Assembly: GCF_900116175.1 (NCBI RefSeq)
Contig: NZ_FPCH01000002.1
Location: forward strand, 682,001 to 746,000
Source: Hyphomicrobium facile
GTDB lineage: Bacteria; Pseudomonadota; Alphaproteobacteria; Rhizobiales; Hyphomicrobiaceae
DNA: 64,000 bases
Direction: 5' to 3'
Below are positions 19,990 through 28,161 of this stretch, piece after piece. Position 1 is the stretch's first letter; each line of letters opens with the position of its first letter. The notes below the pieces were generated by a model. The model worked only from the letters and a program-made list of their open reading frames with translations, did no database searches and was not told the DNA's origin. A program made the position numbers and the translations under genes.

Positions 19990-20718
19990 TTGCAAGCCGA
20001 TATCACTATCGTTGCGACCCGCCGTCCCGAACTTCTACGGCAGATGATCGCAAGCTTTTCGAAGAACGTCTTTCCGAAGTTGGATATCGGCCACGTCTAC
20101 GCCAACGTAGACCCGGCCTTCGGATCCAAAGACGATCAGGCGGAAGCCGTCCGCATCATCCGGCAGCGTTTCCCTACGGCGACGGTGTTCGAACCCGAGA
20201 CACCGGGCTTCGCCGCAGCAGTGGTCCGCGTCTGGGCCGCGACCAGCTCCCCTTTCGTGCTGCATGCGGAAGAAGATTGGCTCGCCATCAAAGATGCGGG
20301 AGATTTCTGTGCGCCATTCGCCCGCCATCCGACGCTCGCGCAAGTCGTCCTCTCGATGCCCTTCCAGGAAAAGCGGTTGGGGATACGGCGCAAGTTCAAG
20401 TCCCGAAGGCTTATCGGACTGACGGTCCCCTTCACTCGCAAACCGTGCAACCATATCGGCACGTCGCCCGGCCTTTTTCGTGGCTTGTTCTGCCGCGAGG
20501 CGGCCCGAATGATGGACCCGGCACTCGATCCCGAAAAGCAGTTTTGCGGCGGCCACAACCCGCCGCTCGAGCAATATGCGAGAGGCTTCGACAGCTTCAT
20601 TCATTCGCCCGACGGCGACTATGTTCTCGCCGATCTCGGCCGCGATTGGATGAAGGCGCACGGCCGCCGGAAGCAGATCGTCAACGGCGTCGTGAGTTGG
20701 CCTGAAGTATTGGCCTGA
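19990..20718 (+). CDS. Glycosyltransferase-like protein (GT-A fold suspected)
   Basis: A 242-aa protein beginning at a TTG at 19990 with an AAGGGGG ribosome site 8 nt upstream. The N-terminus (ITIVATRRPELLRQMIASF) and the acidic motif in PFVLHAEEDW resemble nucleotide-sugar glycosyltransferases of the GT2 type, where an acidic motif binds metal. No membrane segment or signal peptide is visible. It is transcribed against the flanking nuo genes, which is unusual within this conserved operon. Glycosyltransferase function is an inference from fold-level resemblance only. Confidence 0.6.
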   Translation: MQADITIVATRRPELLRQMIASFSKNVFPKLDIGHVYANVDPAFGSKDDQAEAVRIIRQRFPTATVFEPETPGFAAAVVRVWAATSSPFVLHAEEDWLAIKDAGDFCAPFARHPTLAQVVLSMPFQEKRLGIRRKFKSRRLIGLTVPFTRKPCNHIGTSPGLFRGLFCREAARMMDPALDPEKQFCGGHNPPLEQYARGFDSFIHSPDGDYVLADLGRDWMKAHGRRKQIVNGVVSWPEVLA

Positions 20719-20792
20719 AATATAAGAGCCCGCCTGTGCCGGGGATAACCGAAGCGCTCGCCAGCGCGTTTCGCGGCAACTCCGTCCTGCCG

Positions 20793-21224
20793 TTACCGAC
20801 CTTCGGACTTTGCCTTCAGCGCTTCGTTCATGGCTCGAAATCCGCGTTCCGTGGCGTCCAGAACACTGCCGACGAAGGGGATAAGCAGCCCTGAAAACTG
20901 TTCCGAATGCTCGAAGCGGGTGCTCGAACCGTCCGCGCTGAGGGCGAACCGATGCACACCGACAAAGAGACCTGGAATTGGGAGCGATCCGCGCCAGGAG
21001 AAAACCCGCTCGGGCTCGACCTCGACGACGACAGGCCGAAACGTCTGCGCTTTGAGCCCTGGGGGCTCGATACCGACCTCGAGCCTTGCACCCGTTCGCT
21101 GTTCACCCTTGATGGTGCGGATGAACGGGTTCCATGCGGGGTAGCCGTCGAAGTCCATCAACACGGACCAGACGCGCGAAGCGGGCGCCGCGATCAAAAT
21201 CGATGTCTCGATCGCGCGGGCCAT
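20793..21224 (-). CDS. SRPBCC (START/Bet v1-like) family protein
   Basis: A 143-aa single-domain protein of the polyketide-cyclase/SRPBCC superfamily, which binds hydrophobic ligands. The family pattern is clear: an N-terminal strand (ETSILIAAPASRVWSVLMDF), then GYPAWNPFIRTIKGE, a middle FSWRGSLPIPGLFVGVHRF and a C-terminal helix (GFRAMNEALKAKSE). It lies 8 nt downstream of nuoD on the same strand, so it is probably co-transcribed. No catalytic residues can be assigned and the ligand is unknown. Confidence 0.8.
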   Translation of the reverse strand: MARAIETSILIAAPASRVWSVLMDFDGYPAWNPFIRTIKGEQRTGARLEVGIEPPGLKAQTFRPVVVEVEPERVFSWRGSLPIPGLFVGVHRFALSADGSSTRFEHSEQFSGLLIPFVGSVLDATERGFRAMNEALKAKSEGR

Positions 21225-21232
21225 AGGCGTTT

Positions 21233-22423
21233 TCAGCGATCGATTTCGCCGAAGACGATGTCGAGGGATCCGAGGATCGCGGAGACGTCCGCCAACATGT
21301 GACCGCGGTTGATGAAATCCATTGCCGCGAGATGGGGGAATCCGGGAGCGCGGATCTTGCAGCGATACGGCTTGTTCGAGCCATCCGACACGAGATAGAC
21401 GCCGAACTCGCCCTTTGGCGCTTCGACTGCGGCGTAGACTTCGCCGGGCGGCACGTGGAAGCCTTCGGTGTAGAGCTTGAAGTGGTGGATCAGCGCCTCC
21501 ATCGAGCGCTTCATCTCACCGCGCTTCGGCGGCACGACCTTCTTGTTATCGGCGACGTGCGGGCCCTGGCCGCGCGCGGATTTCAGAAGCTCGCAGCACT
21601 GCTTCATGATCTTGGTCGATTCCCGCATCTCCTGCATCCGGATGAGGTAGCGGTCGTAGCAGTCGCCGTTCTTGCCGATCGGAATATCGAAATCGAGATC
21701 GGCGTAGCATTCGTAAGGCTGGGACTTGCGCAGGTCCCAGGCGGCGCCGGAGCCGCGGACCATGACGCCGGAAAAGCCCCAGGCGAAGGCTTCATCCAAC
21801 GAGACGACGCCGATATCGACGTTGCGCTGCTTGAAGATACGGTTTTCCGTCAACAGCGCGTCAATGTCGTCGATGACTTTGTAGAACGGGTCACACCAGG
21901 CGTAGATGTCGTCGATCAACGCCTCGGGCAGGTCCTGGTGGACGCCACCCATGCGGAAGTATTTAGCGTGCATGCGCGAGCCTGAGGCGCGCTCGTAGAA
22001 AACCATCAGCTTTTCGCGTTCTTCGAAACCCCAGAGCGGCGGGGTCAACGCGCCGACGTCCATGGCTTGCGTCGTGACGTTCAAGAGATGCGACAGTAAA
22101 CGGCCGATTTCCGAGTAGAGCACGCGGATCAGCTGGGCGCGGTAGGGGACTTCAAGCCCCAGCAGCTTTTCTGCAGCAAGGCAGAAGGAGTGCTCTTGGT
22201 TCATCGGGGCGACGTAATCGAGACGATCGAAGTAGCCGATCGCCTGCATGTACGTTTTGTGCTCGATGAGCTTCTCGGTGCCCCGGTGAAGAAGGCCGAT
22301 ATGCGGATCGACGCGCTCCACGACCTCGCCGTCGAGTTCGAGAACGAGGCGAAGCACTCCGTGCGCCGCCGGGTGCTGCGGCCCGAAGTTGATGTTGAAG
22401 TTGCGGATTTCAGTCTCGGCCAT
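21233..22423 (-). CDS. nuoD: NADH-quinone oxidoreductase subunit D
   Basis: 49-kDa subunit of complex I that forms the quinone-binding site with NuoB. It is 396 aa. Motifs include [60 protein letters not shown] and [16 protein letters not shown]-type sequence, with the C-terminal [20 protein letters not shown]. The start ATG at 22423 lies 3 nt from a thioesterase gene that separates it from nuoC. Confidence 0.97.
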   Translation of the reverse strand: MAETEIRNFNINFGPQHPAAHGVLRLVLELDGEVVERVDPHIGLLHRGTEKLIEHKTYMQAIGYFDRLDYVAPMNQEHSFCLAAEKLLGLEVPYRAQLIRVLYSEIGRLLSHLLNVTTQAMDVGALTPPLWGFEEREKLMVFYERASGSRMHAKYFRMGGVHQDLPEALIDDIYAWCDPFYKVIDDIDALLTENRIFKQRNVDIGVVSLDEAFAWGFSGVMVRGSGAAWDLRKSQPYECYADLDFDIPIGKNGDCYDRYLIRMQEMRESTKIMKQCCELLKSARGQGPHVADNKKVVPPKRGEMKRSMEALIHHFKLYTEGFHVPPGEVYAAVEAPKGEFGVYLVSDGSNKPYRCKIRAPGFPHLAAMDFINRGHMLADVSAILGSLDIVFGEIDR

Positions 22424-22426
22424 GGT

Positions 22427-22876
22427 TCAAACGGTCCCGCGGGTAATCGGTGCAAGTCTGGCGAGCTTCGCCTTGTCGTTCACTCGCTGCTCGAACTTAT
22501 CCCAGTTGACGATAATACGCTGATGCTCGCCCTCGCCGATTAAATCAATCCCATCATGCGCTTTGACATGAAAGAAAAGCCGGCGGCCTGCGACCTTCGT
22601 GCACTCGGCGTCGACGGTGACCGTCTGCCCCGGCACGGTCGCGGCGGCGTGTGAAACATTGACGTGTACGCCGAGCGAGCCCTCTCCGTCGTCGAGGTGC
22701 GGCGCTATGATATGCAGGCAGGTCCATTCCATCAGCCCGACCATGAAGCCTGTGGCAAAGACGGTCGGCATCAGCTGGAATTCGTGCGCCTCGGGATAGA
22801 GGTGCGGCACAGTCTTCGTCGCCGGCACACGATAGGAAAATTGCGTTCTGGCGCCCGCGTGAAGCGTGTCTTTCAC
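22427..22876 (-). CDS. Hotdog-fold thioesterase (FlK-like)
   Basis: A 149-aa protein with a GTG start at 22876 and an AAGGA ribosome site. The pattern TVFATGFMVGLMEWTCLHII followed by GEGSLGVHVNVSHAAATVPG and FFHVKAHDGIDLIGEGEHQR is typical of the thioesterase family that includes fluoroacetyl-CoA thioesterase. The GEGxHxR stretch near residue 118 is a common end of the hotdog sheet. The substrate is unknown. It sits between nuoD (3 nt gap) and a small membrane protein, in the same direction as the nuo genes. Confidence 0.8.
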   Translation of the reverse strand: MKDTLHAGARTQFSYRVPATKTVPHLYPEAHEFQLMPTVFATGFMVGLMEWTCLHIIAPHLDDGEGSLGVHVNVSHAAATVPGQTVTVDAECTKVAGRRLFFHVKAHDGIDLIGEGEHQRIIVNWDKFEQRVNDKAKLARLAPITRGTV

Positions 22877-22887
22877 GGCCTCAGTCC

Positions 22888-23187
22888 TTACAGCCGGTCT
22901 TTAAGGTTGCGTATCGTAATATAGAGGCTCGAAGCGGTGCCCGCGACGGCAAAGAGACCGAAGAAAAAGCTCCAGAAATGCGGCTCCGTCGTGCGGCCGA
23001 ACCAGGGATAGAGCAATTCCGCGGCACCTGAGACGAGGATGACGCCAACCGGAATGAAGATCGTTCCATAGGGCAGATACCGGCAGACGATGCCCAACGC
23101 CAGCCCTGCGACCGCACGCGGCCAATCCAGAATGAAGGCTCCGACCATGATTGCTGTCGCGATTGCGACGCTGACCTCGAATTGCAT
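22888..23187 (-). CDS. Hypothetical small membrane protein
   Basis: 99 aa, family not recognised. Three hydrophobic stretches are visible: VSVAIATAIMVGAFILDW, GTIFIPVGVILVSGAAELLY and FWSFFFGLFAVAGTASSLYI. It starts at the ATG at 23187, and the downstream thioesterase follows 11 nt after its stop, suggesting co-transcription within the nuo region. The 211 bases upstream, up to nuoC, hold no convincing gene. Confidence 0.6.
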   Translation of the reverse strand: MQFEVSVAIATAIMVGAFILDWPRAVAGLALGIVCRYLPYGTIFIPVGVILVSGAAELLYPWFGRTTEPHFWSFFFGLFAVAGTASSLYITIRNLKDRL

Positions 23188-23398
23188 TGCGATTCTGGCC
23201 CCACGACTAAATCTGATTTCCCGGCCGACGCACCATTGAACGGCGACGACCCGGCGGGAAGCGAAGGTCGCGCCGAACCCATTGCACTCAAGGCCGATTC
23301 CCTCTTCGAATCATCCCCTTCGAACGACATCCCGCGTACGCCCGGCATACCGGCACCAGGAAAACGGGTTCAGAGGCCGTGCGCAGACCTACGAAAAC

Positions 23399-24004
23399 TC
23401 ACGACTTCGGGCCGGCTTTCTCGTCGCCCGGCAGGACGTGGCTCGGGCTCTCCCAAGGGCTCTCGAAATCGAAATCCCGAAATTCCTGCGTCAGCTTCAC
23501 CGGCTCGTAGACGACGCGCTTCTTTTCATCGTCGTAGCGCACTTCGACGTAGCCGGTGAGCGGGAAATCCTTCCGCAACGGATGGCCCTGGAAGCCGTAG
23601 TCGGTCAGGATGCGGCGAAGATCGGGGTGGCCCGTGAACCGGATGCCGTAGAGGTCGTACGCTTCCCGCTCGTACCAATTGGCGGCCGGAAAAACGTCGT
23701 TGACGCTCGCGACGGGCGTCGCCTCGTCGGTCGAAATCTTGACCCGCAGCCGCTGGTTCAGGCGCGGCGACAGCAGGTGGTAGACCACATCGAACCGTTC
23801 GGCGCGTTCGGGATAGTCGACGCCGCAGATGTCGATCAGGACTTCAAACTGGCATTTCGGATCGTCGCGAAGCTTCGTGAGGATTTCGACGATATTTTCG
23901 CGGGCGACGGTAATCGTGAGCTCGTCATAGGAGACGCTGGCCTGTCGTAGGGCTCCGCCCGCGATCGCCTTCGCAGTGTCCTGCAGCGCGGTTAACTCCG
24001 TCAT
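23399..24004 (-). CDS. nuoC: NADH-quinone oxidoreductase subunit C
   Basis: 30-kDa subunit of complex I, 201 aa, not fused to NuoD. Family motifs are [60 protein letters not shown] and the signature [20 protein letters not shown]. The C-terminus ([13 protein letters not shown]) is also typical of alphaproteobacterial NuoC. It lies 30 nt downstream of nuoB. Confidence 0.97.
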   Translation of the reverse strand: MTELTALQDTAKAIAGGALRQASVSYDELTITVARENIVEILTKLRDDPKCQFEVLIDICGVDYPERAERFDVVYHLLSPRLNQRLRVKISTDEATPVASVNDVFPAANWYEREAYDLYGIRFTGHPDLRRILTDYGFQGHPLRKDFPLTGYVEVRYDDEKKRVVYEPVKLTQEFRDFDFESPWESPSHVLPGDEKAGPKS

Positions 24005-24034
24005 CTAGCGGCGATCTCCAAGAAACAGCTCGAC

Positions 24035-24628
24035 TTAGCGCTCGATCGTGCCGGTGCGGCGTATCTTCCGCTGCAGCAACAGAATTCCGTAAAGGAGCGC
24101 CTCGGCGGTCGGCGGGCATCCAGGGACATAGACGTCGACCGGCACGATGCGATCGCAACCGCGCACGACAGCATAGGAATAGTGATAGTAGCCGCCGCCG
24201 TTGGCGCAGCTTCCCATCGAGATAACGTAGCGCGGCTCCGGCATCTGGTCGTAGACCTTGCGGAGCGCCGGGGCCATCTTGTTGGTCAACGTGCCGGCGA
24301 CGATCATGACGTCCGACTGCCGCGGCGACGCGCGGGGAGCGAAGCCAAACCGCTCGACGTCGTAACGCGGCATTGATGCCTGCATCATCTCAACGGCGCA
24401 GCAAGCAAGGCCGAACGTCATCCACATCAGCGAGCCCGTCCGGGCCCAGGTGATCAGATCGTCGACGCTCGTGACGAGAAAGCCCTTATCGGCCAGTTCG
24501 TTCGAAACGTCGGTAAAGAAGGGGTCGGCGGCGGGCGCTACCAGGCCTGGCGAGCCTTCCTGAGCACGGTCGAAGACGCGATCGAAGAGAAGGCCACCCG
24601 GACGCTCGTCCTTAAGGATCAATCCCAT
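24035..24628 (-). CDS. nuoB: NADH-quinone oxidoreductase subunit B
   Basis: Subunit with the terminal [4Fe-4S] cluster N2 of complex I. The start is placed at the ATG at 24628 (197 aa), overlapping nuoA by 10 nt. N2 ligands are seen in [11 protein letters not shown] (adjacent cysteines), [16 protein letters not shown] and [17 protein letters not shown]. The N-terminal 40 residues before [20 protein letters not shown] are variable. Confidence 0.97.
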   Translation of the reverse strand: MGLILKDERPGGLLFDRVFDRAQEGSPGLVAPAADPFFTDVSNELADKGFLVTSVDDLITWARTGSLMWMTFGLACCAVEMMQASMPRYDVERFGFAPRASPRQSDVMIVAGTLTNKMAPALRKVYDQMPEPRYVISMGSCANGGGYYHYSYAVVRGCDRIVPVDVYVPGCPPTAEALLYGILLLQRKIRRTGTIER

Positions 24629-24984
24629 TCCAGCGCGCCCTTCTTCCATTCATAGATGAAGCCGATGGTCAGCACGCCCAGAAACACCATCATCGACCAG
24701 AAGCCGAATACGCCGATTTCCCTGAACGCGGCGGCCCACGGGAAGAGAAATGCGATCTCGAGATCGAAGATGATGAAGAGAATCGACACGAGATAGAATC
24801 GCACATCGAATTTCATGCGCGCATCGTCGAAGGCGTTGAAGCCGCACTCGTAGGCGGACACCTTCTCCGGATCCGGGTTCCGAACCGCGACAAGAAACGG
24901 TGCAACCATCAGGGCGCCGCCAATGAACAGCGCGACGCCGATGAAAATCGCGATCGGAAGGTATTGGGAAGTAAGATCCATCAT
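24619..24984 (-). CDS. nuoA: NADH-quinone oxidoreductase subunit A
   Basis: Small membrane subunit of complex I, 121 aa from the ATG at 24984 (another ATG follows at 24981, and a TTG lies at 24993). It has three membrane helices and the motifs [20 protein letters not shown] and [20 protein letters not shown], which define the family. First gene of the nuo region; a promoter must lie in the gene-free stretch upstream, but none could be assigned. Confidence 0.96.
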   Translation of the reverse strand: MMDLTSQYLPIAIFIGVALFIGGALMVAPFLVAVRNPDPEKVSAYECGFNAFDDARMKFDVRFYLVSILFIIFDLEIAFLFPWAAAFREIGVFGFWSMMVFLGVLTIGFIYEWKKGALEWD

Positions 24985-25223
24985 CGCCGTCAATCCGCTA
25001 GCGTGGGGAGACTCCGAGCGCTTTCGCAGCTACGGGGGTGTTAGCCCACGGCGTTCTAAGGCGCAACTCCCCACCCGCTCCTCTCCATCTGAAGACTATG
25101 GGAAGCGCAAGTGCCAACTTTTAGTCCCCAAGCTTAGCACCCGAGCCTGATGGCAATCTGTCACACGGCGGGGGTTGGCGGTGCCGGTGCCGTCACCGGG
25201 TGAATTGCCGGATAGGTCGCGGT

Positions 25224-25480
25224 TCAAATTGGGGCCGGCACCGGGCTCGTTGCACGGCGCGCCAAGTCACCCGACGCTCCGTCCCGGCTTTCTGGAAGAG
25301 GCGCGCCAAATGCGATTTGATGGCCGGGCGCGCGATCGCGCTCGACTCAGTTGCGTCCTTCTGGGACACGCCCCCCAACAAGTCGCCGTTAACAGTCCGC
25401 CCTCCGCGCGGGTGATCCCAGCGCAAAGCTTGCCGCCTCGAGTCTTCGGGATGACCAGCTCCATCGGGAAAGCACGCATC
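25224..25480 (-). pseudogene. Remnant of a LuxR-type helix-turn-helix regulator, frameshifted
   Basis: Three successive reading frames together rebuild the C-terminal DNA-binding part of a LuxR-type regulator. From about 25480, one frame reads KLCAGITRAEGGLLTA. Near 25384 the match moves to a second frame reading DLLGGVSQKD, then SAIARPAIKSHLARLFQKAG. Near 25270 it moves to a third frame reading DLARRATSPVPAPI, followed by a TGA at 25224-25226. This order (TxAE start, recognition helix TxKSHLxxLFxKxGT, then DLxRL tail) matches known LuxR-type domains, so at least two frameshifts have broken the gene. The N-terminal sensory part is not recognisable. Sequencing errors could mimic this. Confidence 0.55.
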
Positions 25481-25834
25481 CGTCGCGCCGATTGTCCGAA
25501 TGCAGACTGTGATGCGCACGGACTAGATCACAGTGAGATTGCGGGTATCAGTGTTGCGGAGCGGATTCATCCAAACGGCGAGTTTCATTCAACGCGACAA
25601 GCGCTATCGGATCGATCTCATTATTCTCCTGCAGGGACAATTCGCATTCGCGTGCGATAATCCAATGCGCGCCAATAAATGTTTCGCTGAACGTTTCGCC
25701 GAACGCCGTCGCAATAACTATGTTTTGAGCAATATTCTTAATACGGATCATCTCCGTCAACTTGACGTCATTCGTTCAGCATCCATTCACGGGTGGTGGC
25801 GCTTTTTAAATCGACTTCTGCAGGGAGCATTTTC
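25481..25834. other. Gene-free, AT-richer intergenic stretch with a dyad
   Basis: No convincing gene. The segment 25545-25800 is noticeably richer in A and T than its surroundings. A perfect 8-base inverted repeat, ACTGTGAT at 25506-25513 and ATCACAGT at 25527-25534 (13-base spacer), could be an operator. The promoter of the following secreted-protein gene is probably in here. Confidence 0.4.
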
Positions 25835-26191
25835 ATGAGAAATCTGATTTATGCACTTCCCGTGCTCGCCTTGGCGGCCTTCACGCCCCACGCGTCGAAA
25901 GCGGCGGATTTCGGCGGCGAGTGTTGCGAAGGACGTCCGGCCGTCGTCGAAGGTCCGCCGGTCTATCGAGACTATTACGAGGATGAACCCGTTTATTACG
26001 GCCGTCCTTATTACGGTCCCGCTTATTACGGTTATTACGCCCCGCGATATTATCGGCCATTCCCCTATCACGCTGGATATTACCCCTACCGTTGGGGACC
26101 GGGGCCAAGATGGTATGGCCGTCGCGGCGGCTGGGGCGGATGGCACGGCGGGTACGGACACCGGTTCGGCGGTCATCGCGGCTGGCGGTGA
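25835..26191 (+). CDS. Small secreted Tyr/Gly/His/Arg-rich protein
   Basis: 118 aa from the ATG at 25835, with a GCAGGGAG ribosome site. A signal peptide is clear (MRNLIYALPVLALAAFTPHA, cleavage likely after SKA). The mature part begins with ADFGGECCEGRPAVVEGPPV and is then dominated by tyrosine, glycine, proline and arginine in loose repeats (YYGRPYYGPAYYGYYAPRYY), ending in a Gly/His/Arg/Trp-rich tail. Such low-complexity exported proteins are frequent in Hyphomicrobiales; no function is known. Confidence 0.75.
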   Translation: MRNLIYALPVLALAAFTPHASKAADFGGECCEGRPAVVEGPPVYRDYYEDEPVYYGRPYYGPAYYGYYAPRYYRPFPYHAGYYPYRWGPGPRWYGRRGGWGGWHGGYGHRFGGHRGWR

Positions 26192-26246
26192 CGGCCATTC
26201 AGGAGTTCGTCTGAACGAGCGCTTGACTGAAAGAATTCCCCGCGGG

Positions 26247-26276
26247 TTCTCCGTGCCGTGCGGGCGGCACGGAGAA
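26247..26276. terminator. Strong hairpin between convergent genes, possible terminator
   Basis: Perfect 11-base inverted repeat TTCTCCGTGCC (26247-26257) and GGCACGGAGAA (26266-26276) with an 8-base loop, lying between the convergent secreted-protein and UPF0178 genes. There is no long T run on either side, so terminator function in either direction is inferred from position and stem strength. Confidence 0.5.
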
Positions 26277-26295
26277 TGTCAGCGAATGAGGACGC

Positions 26296-26745
26296 TCATC
26301 CCCTCTTCTTTGCTGCCTGGATTGCGTTTTCGAGCGCCTGCAAAAACTGCGACCTGTCGCGTGGCGTGAACGAGGGATTGAAGCCGCGGCTTTCGCCGGT
26401 TTCACGCAAGTGGCGCTGCATCTCTCGCATCGCGACCGCCATGCCGATGTTGGCATCGCTGAATGCCTTGCCCGTCGGGCCGATACATTGCGCCCCTGCT
26501 TTGAGACAACGGGCAGCGAGCAAAATATCCGCGGTTACGGCGATGTCGGACGGACCGATGCGTTCTGCAATCCAGTCGTCAGCCGCGTCGGGGCCTTCTT
26601 CAACAACGACGAGTTTGACCAACGGGCTCGCGTCAATCCGCATCCAGCTGTTCGACACCATCTGCACGGGGAGGTCGTGCCGGGCGGCCACGCGCACCAC
26701 TTCTGCTTTTACCGGGCAGGCGTCCGCGTCGACGTAGATTTGCAT
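26296..26745 (-). CDS. UPF0178 (YaiI/YqxD, DUF188) family protein
   Basis: A 149-aa protein of the UPF0178 family, a PIN-like fold with unknown activity. Signature segments are IYVDADACPVKAEVVRVAAR at the N-terminus, VQMVSNSW, DAADDWIAERIGPSDIAVTA, DILLAARCLKAGAQCIGPTG and KAFSDANIGMAVAMREMQRH. The conserved acidic residues (DAD, DxAD, ADxLLA) fit a metal-dependent nuclease-like site, but this is inference. Usual length; monocistronic. Confidence 0.92.
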   Translation of the reverse strand: MQIYVDADACPVKAEVVRVAARHDLPVQMVSNSWMRIDASPLVKLVVVEEGPDAADDWIAERIGPSDIAVTADILLAARCLKAGAQCIGPTGKAFSDANIGMAVAMREMQRHLRETGESRGFNPSFTPRDRSQFLQALENAIQAAKKRG

Positions 26746-27031
26746 CGTGCATCATCTTTCCAAGCGCCGCAGCGCTCGACGCGCGCGCGGGATCGTTTTA
26801 TTCACGAGTTGAGCTTAAGCGAGCCGTGAATGGCGAATCGGTGTGGAAATGATCGGATCCATCGGGACGGCCTCGCTCTTGCCCAGACTTTCGGGGTACG
26901 AGGGAGGTATGGACCATCTCTGCGCTACCGGGAACCAAGGGATGTACATATCGTGCCGTCGCGCACCGGAGTTCCGGGGGGAGCGGACGCGCGGATTCAA
27001 ACGGATATCCCGGTTTCACGCTTATTCCAAA

Positions 27032-28150
27032 ATGCCCATGGATCGCATGAAAGCAGCGCTGCTCGCAGCGCTCACCTGTCTCGTACTGATGTCGAATTAC
27101 AGCCATGCGCAGCAACCGGCAAATGCGGACGCGAAAGCGGTAGCGGGCGCGGCGGCGGGTCAGATAGCCGACTTCTTCAGTGAGGTTGGCGATCAAATCT
27201 ACGAAGACTGCATCTTCGAATTATCGCAGGAGCAGATTGAAGTTCAGCAGGCGCTGATCCTCGCCTACATCAAGGCGGGGGCCGAGAGCTCGGTTGCCCG
27301 TCGCTTAGCGGTGAAACAGATTCAGCCGCCGAAAGTCTCTGCCAAATGCGAGCAAATCCGGCACCTGCCGAAGGTCATCGCACCGGTGGTTCCCGATTTT
27401 CAGCCCCCGGTCATCCAGAAGCCGACGGTCGCGGTCGTGCCGCCGTCAAAAACGGTGCCTCCGCCGGTCGTCGTTGCGAACAAGAAAACCCTGCCGCAAT
27501 GGGACTGCGCGCCCGGTGTCGATTACGTGACCATCCAGCTCAACGGCTATCCGCGAAAGCTGACGGGGGGCGAAATCTGCAACCCCTTCGATGATGTCGT
27601 CCACGAAGTTCCGCCGAACGTTCAGCGCTTCCGCCTCGGCTATACGATCCGGACCGGCCGGCTTTTCATCATATCCGATGACCCGGGTGTGCGTGGGCAA
27701 ACGATCACCTGGGCAATTTCGGGCAGAGACGTGTGCAGGAACAATCCCGATCCCGACTGCCTCGCGACGCGCGCCGTCGGGCCGCTGCCGCCGGGCGAAT
27801 ATTCGTTCGGGTCGGATAAGGGCCCGCGCATTACCTGGGGCCCGAAGACGAAGCGCAACGTTGCAGGAATCTACCTGACGAAGCTCTGGAATAGAGACAA
27901 GTTCAGCCCGCAGCAGACGGCTCAGATCCTGGCGCGCGGCAACATTGCCATTCACGAGCGTCTCAAGGGCGAGATGTCGGAAGCGTGTCTCGGGCTCGAG
28001 CCGAAGGGCTGGGCTTACGTCGCATCGCTGATCAAGGAGATGCGCGCAACGGGCGTCAGCGTCTATATCGACGAACCCTATCCGCAGGTCGCTGAAAACC
28101 CGCCCATCGTGGTTGCGTCTTCATTCTCTCTTACGTCGCTGTTCAAGTGA
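27032..28150 (+). CDS. Secreted protein with a possible Tlde1/DUF2778-like L,D-transpeptidase domain
   Basis: 372 aa from the ATG at 27032; ATGs at 27038 and 27047 are alternatives. A signal peptide is evident (MKAALLAALTCLVLMSNYSH, then AQ). Residues about 25-110 form a helical segment, followed by a Pro/Val-rich linker (IAPVVPDFQPPVIQKPTVAV). The C-terminal half holds FRLGYTIRTGRLFII, then ITWAISGRDVCRNNPDPDC, GPLPPGEYSFG and IAIHERLKGEMSEACLGLEP. The order SG...N...GPxPxGxY...H...S..C resembles the Tlde1 (DUF2778) type of L,D-transpeptidase-like fold, with the His and Cys as candidate catalytic residues. That makes a cell-wall function plausible but unproven. Neighbours give no help. Confidence 0.6.
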   Translation: MPMDRMKAALLAALTCLVLMSNYSHAQQPANADAKAVAGAAAGQIADFFSEVGDQIYEDCIFELSQEQIEVQQALILAYIKAGAESSVARRLAVKQIQPPKVSAKCEQIRHLPKVIAPVVPDFQPPVIQKPTVAVVPPSKTVPPPVVVANKKTLPQWDCAPGVDYVTIQLNGYPRKLTGGEICNPFDDVVHEVPPNVQRFRLGYTIRTGRLFIISDDPGVRGQTITWAISGRDVCRNNPDPDCLATRAVGPLPPGEYSFGSDKGPRITWGPKTKRNVAGIYLTKLWNRDKFSPQQTAQILARGNIAIHERLKGEMSEACLGLEPKGWAYVASLIKEMRATGVSVYIDEPYPQVAENPPIVVASSFSLTSLFK

Positions 28151-28161
28151 TCGTTTCGATC

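Noticed and set aside
25548-25760. 70-residue minus-strand frame in the AT-rich intergenic stretch
   Set aside because: No ribosome site and no recognised pattern; composition differs from neighbouring genes, but no further evidence.
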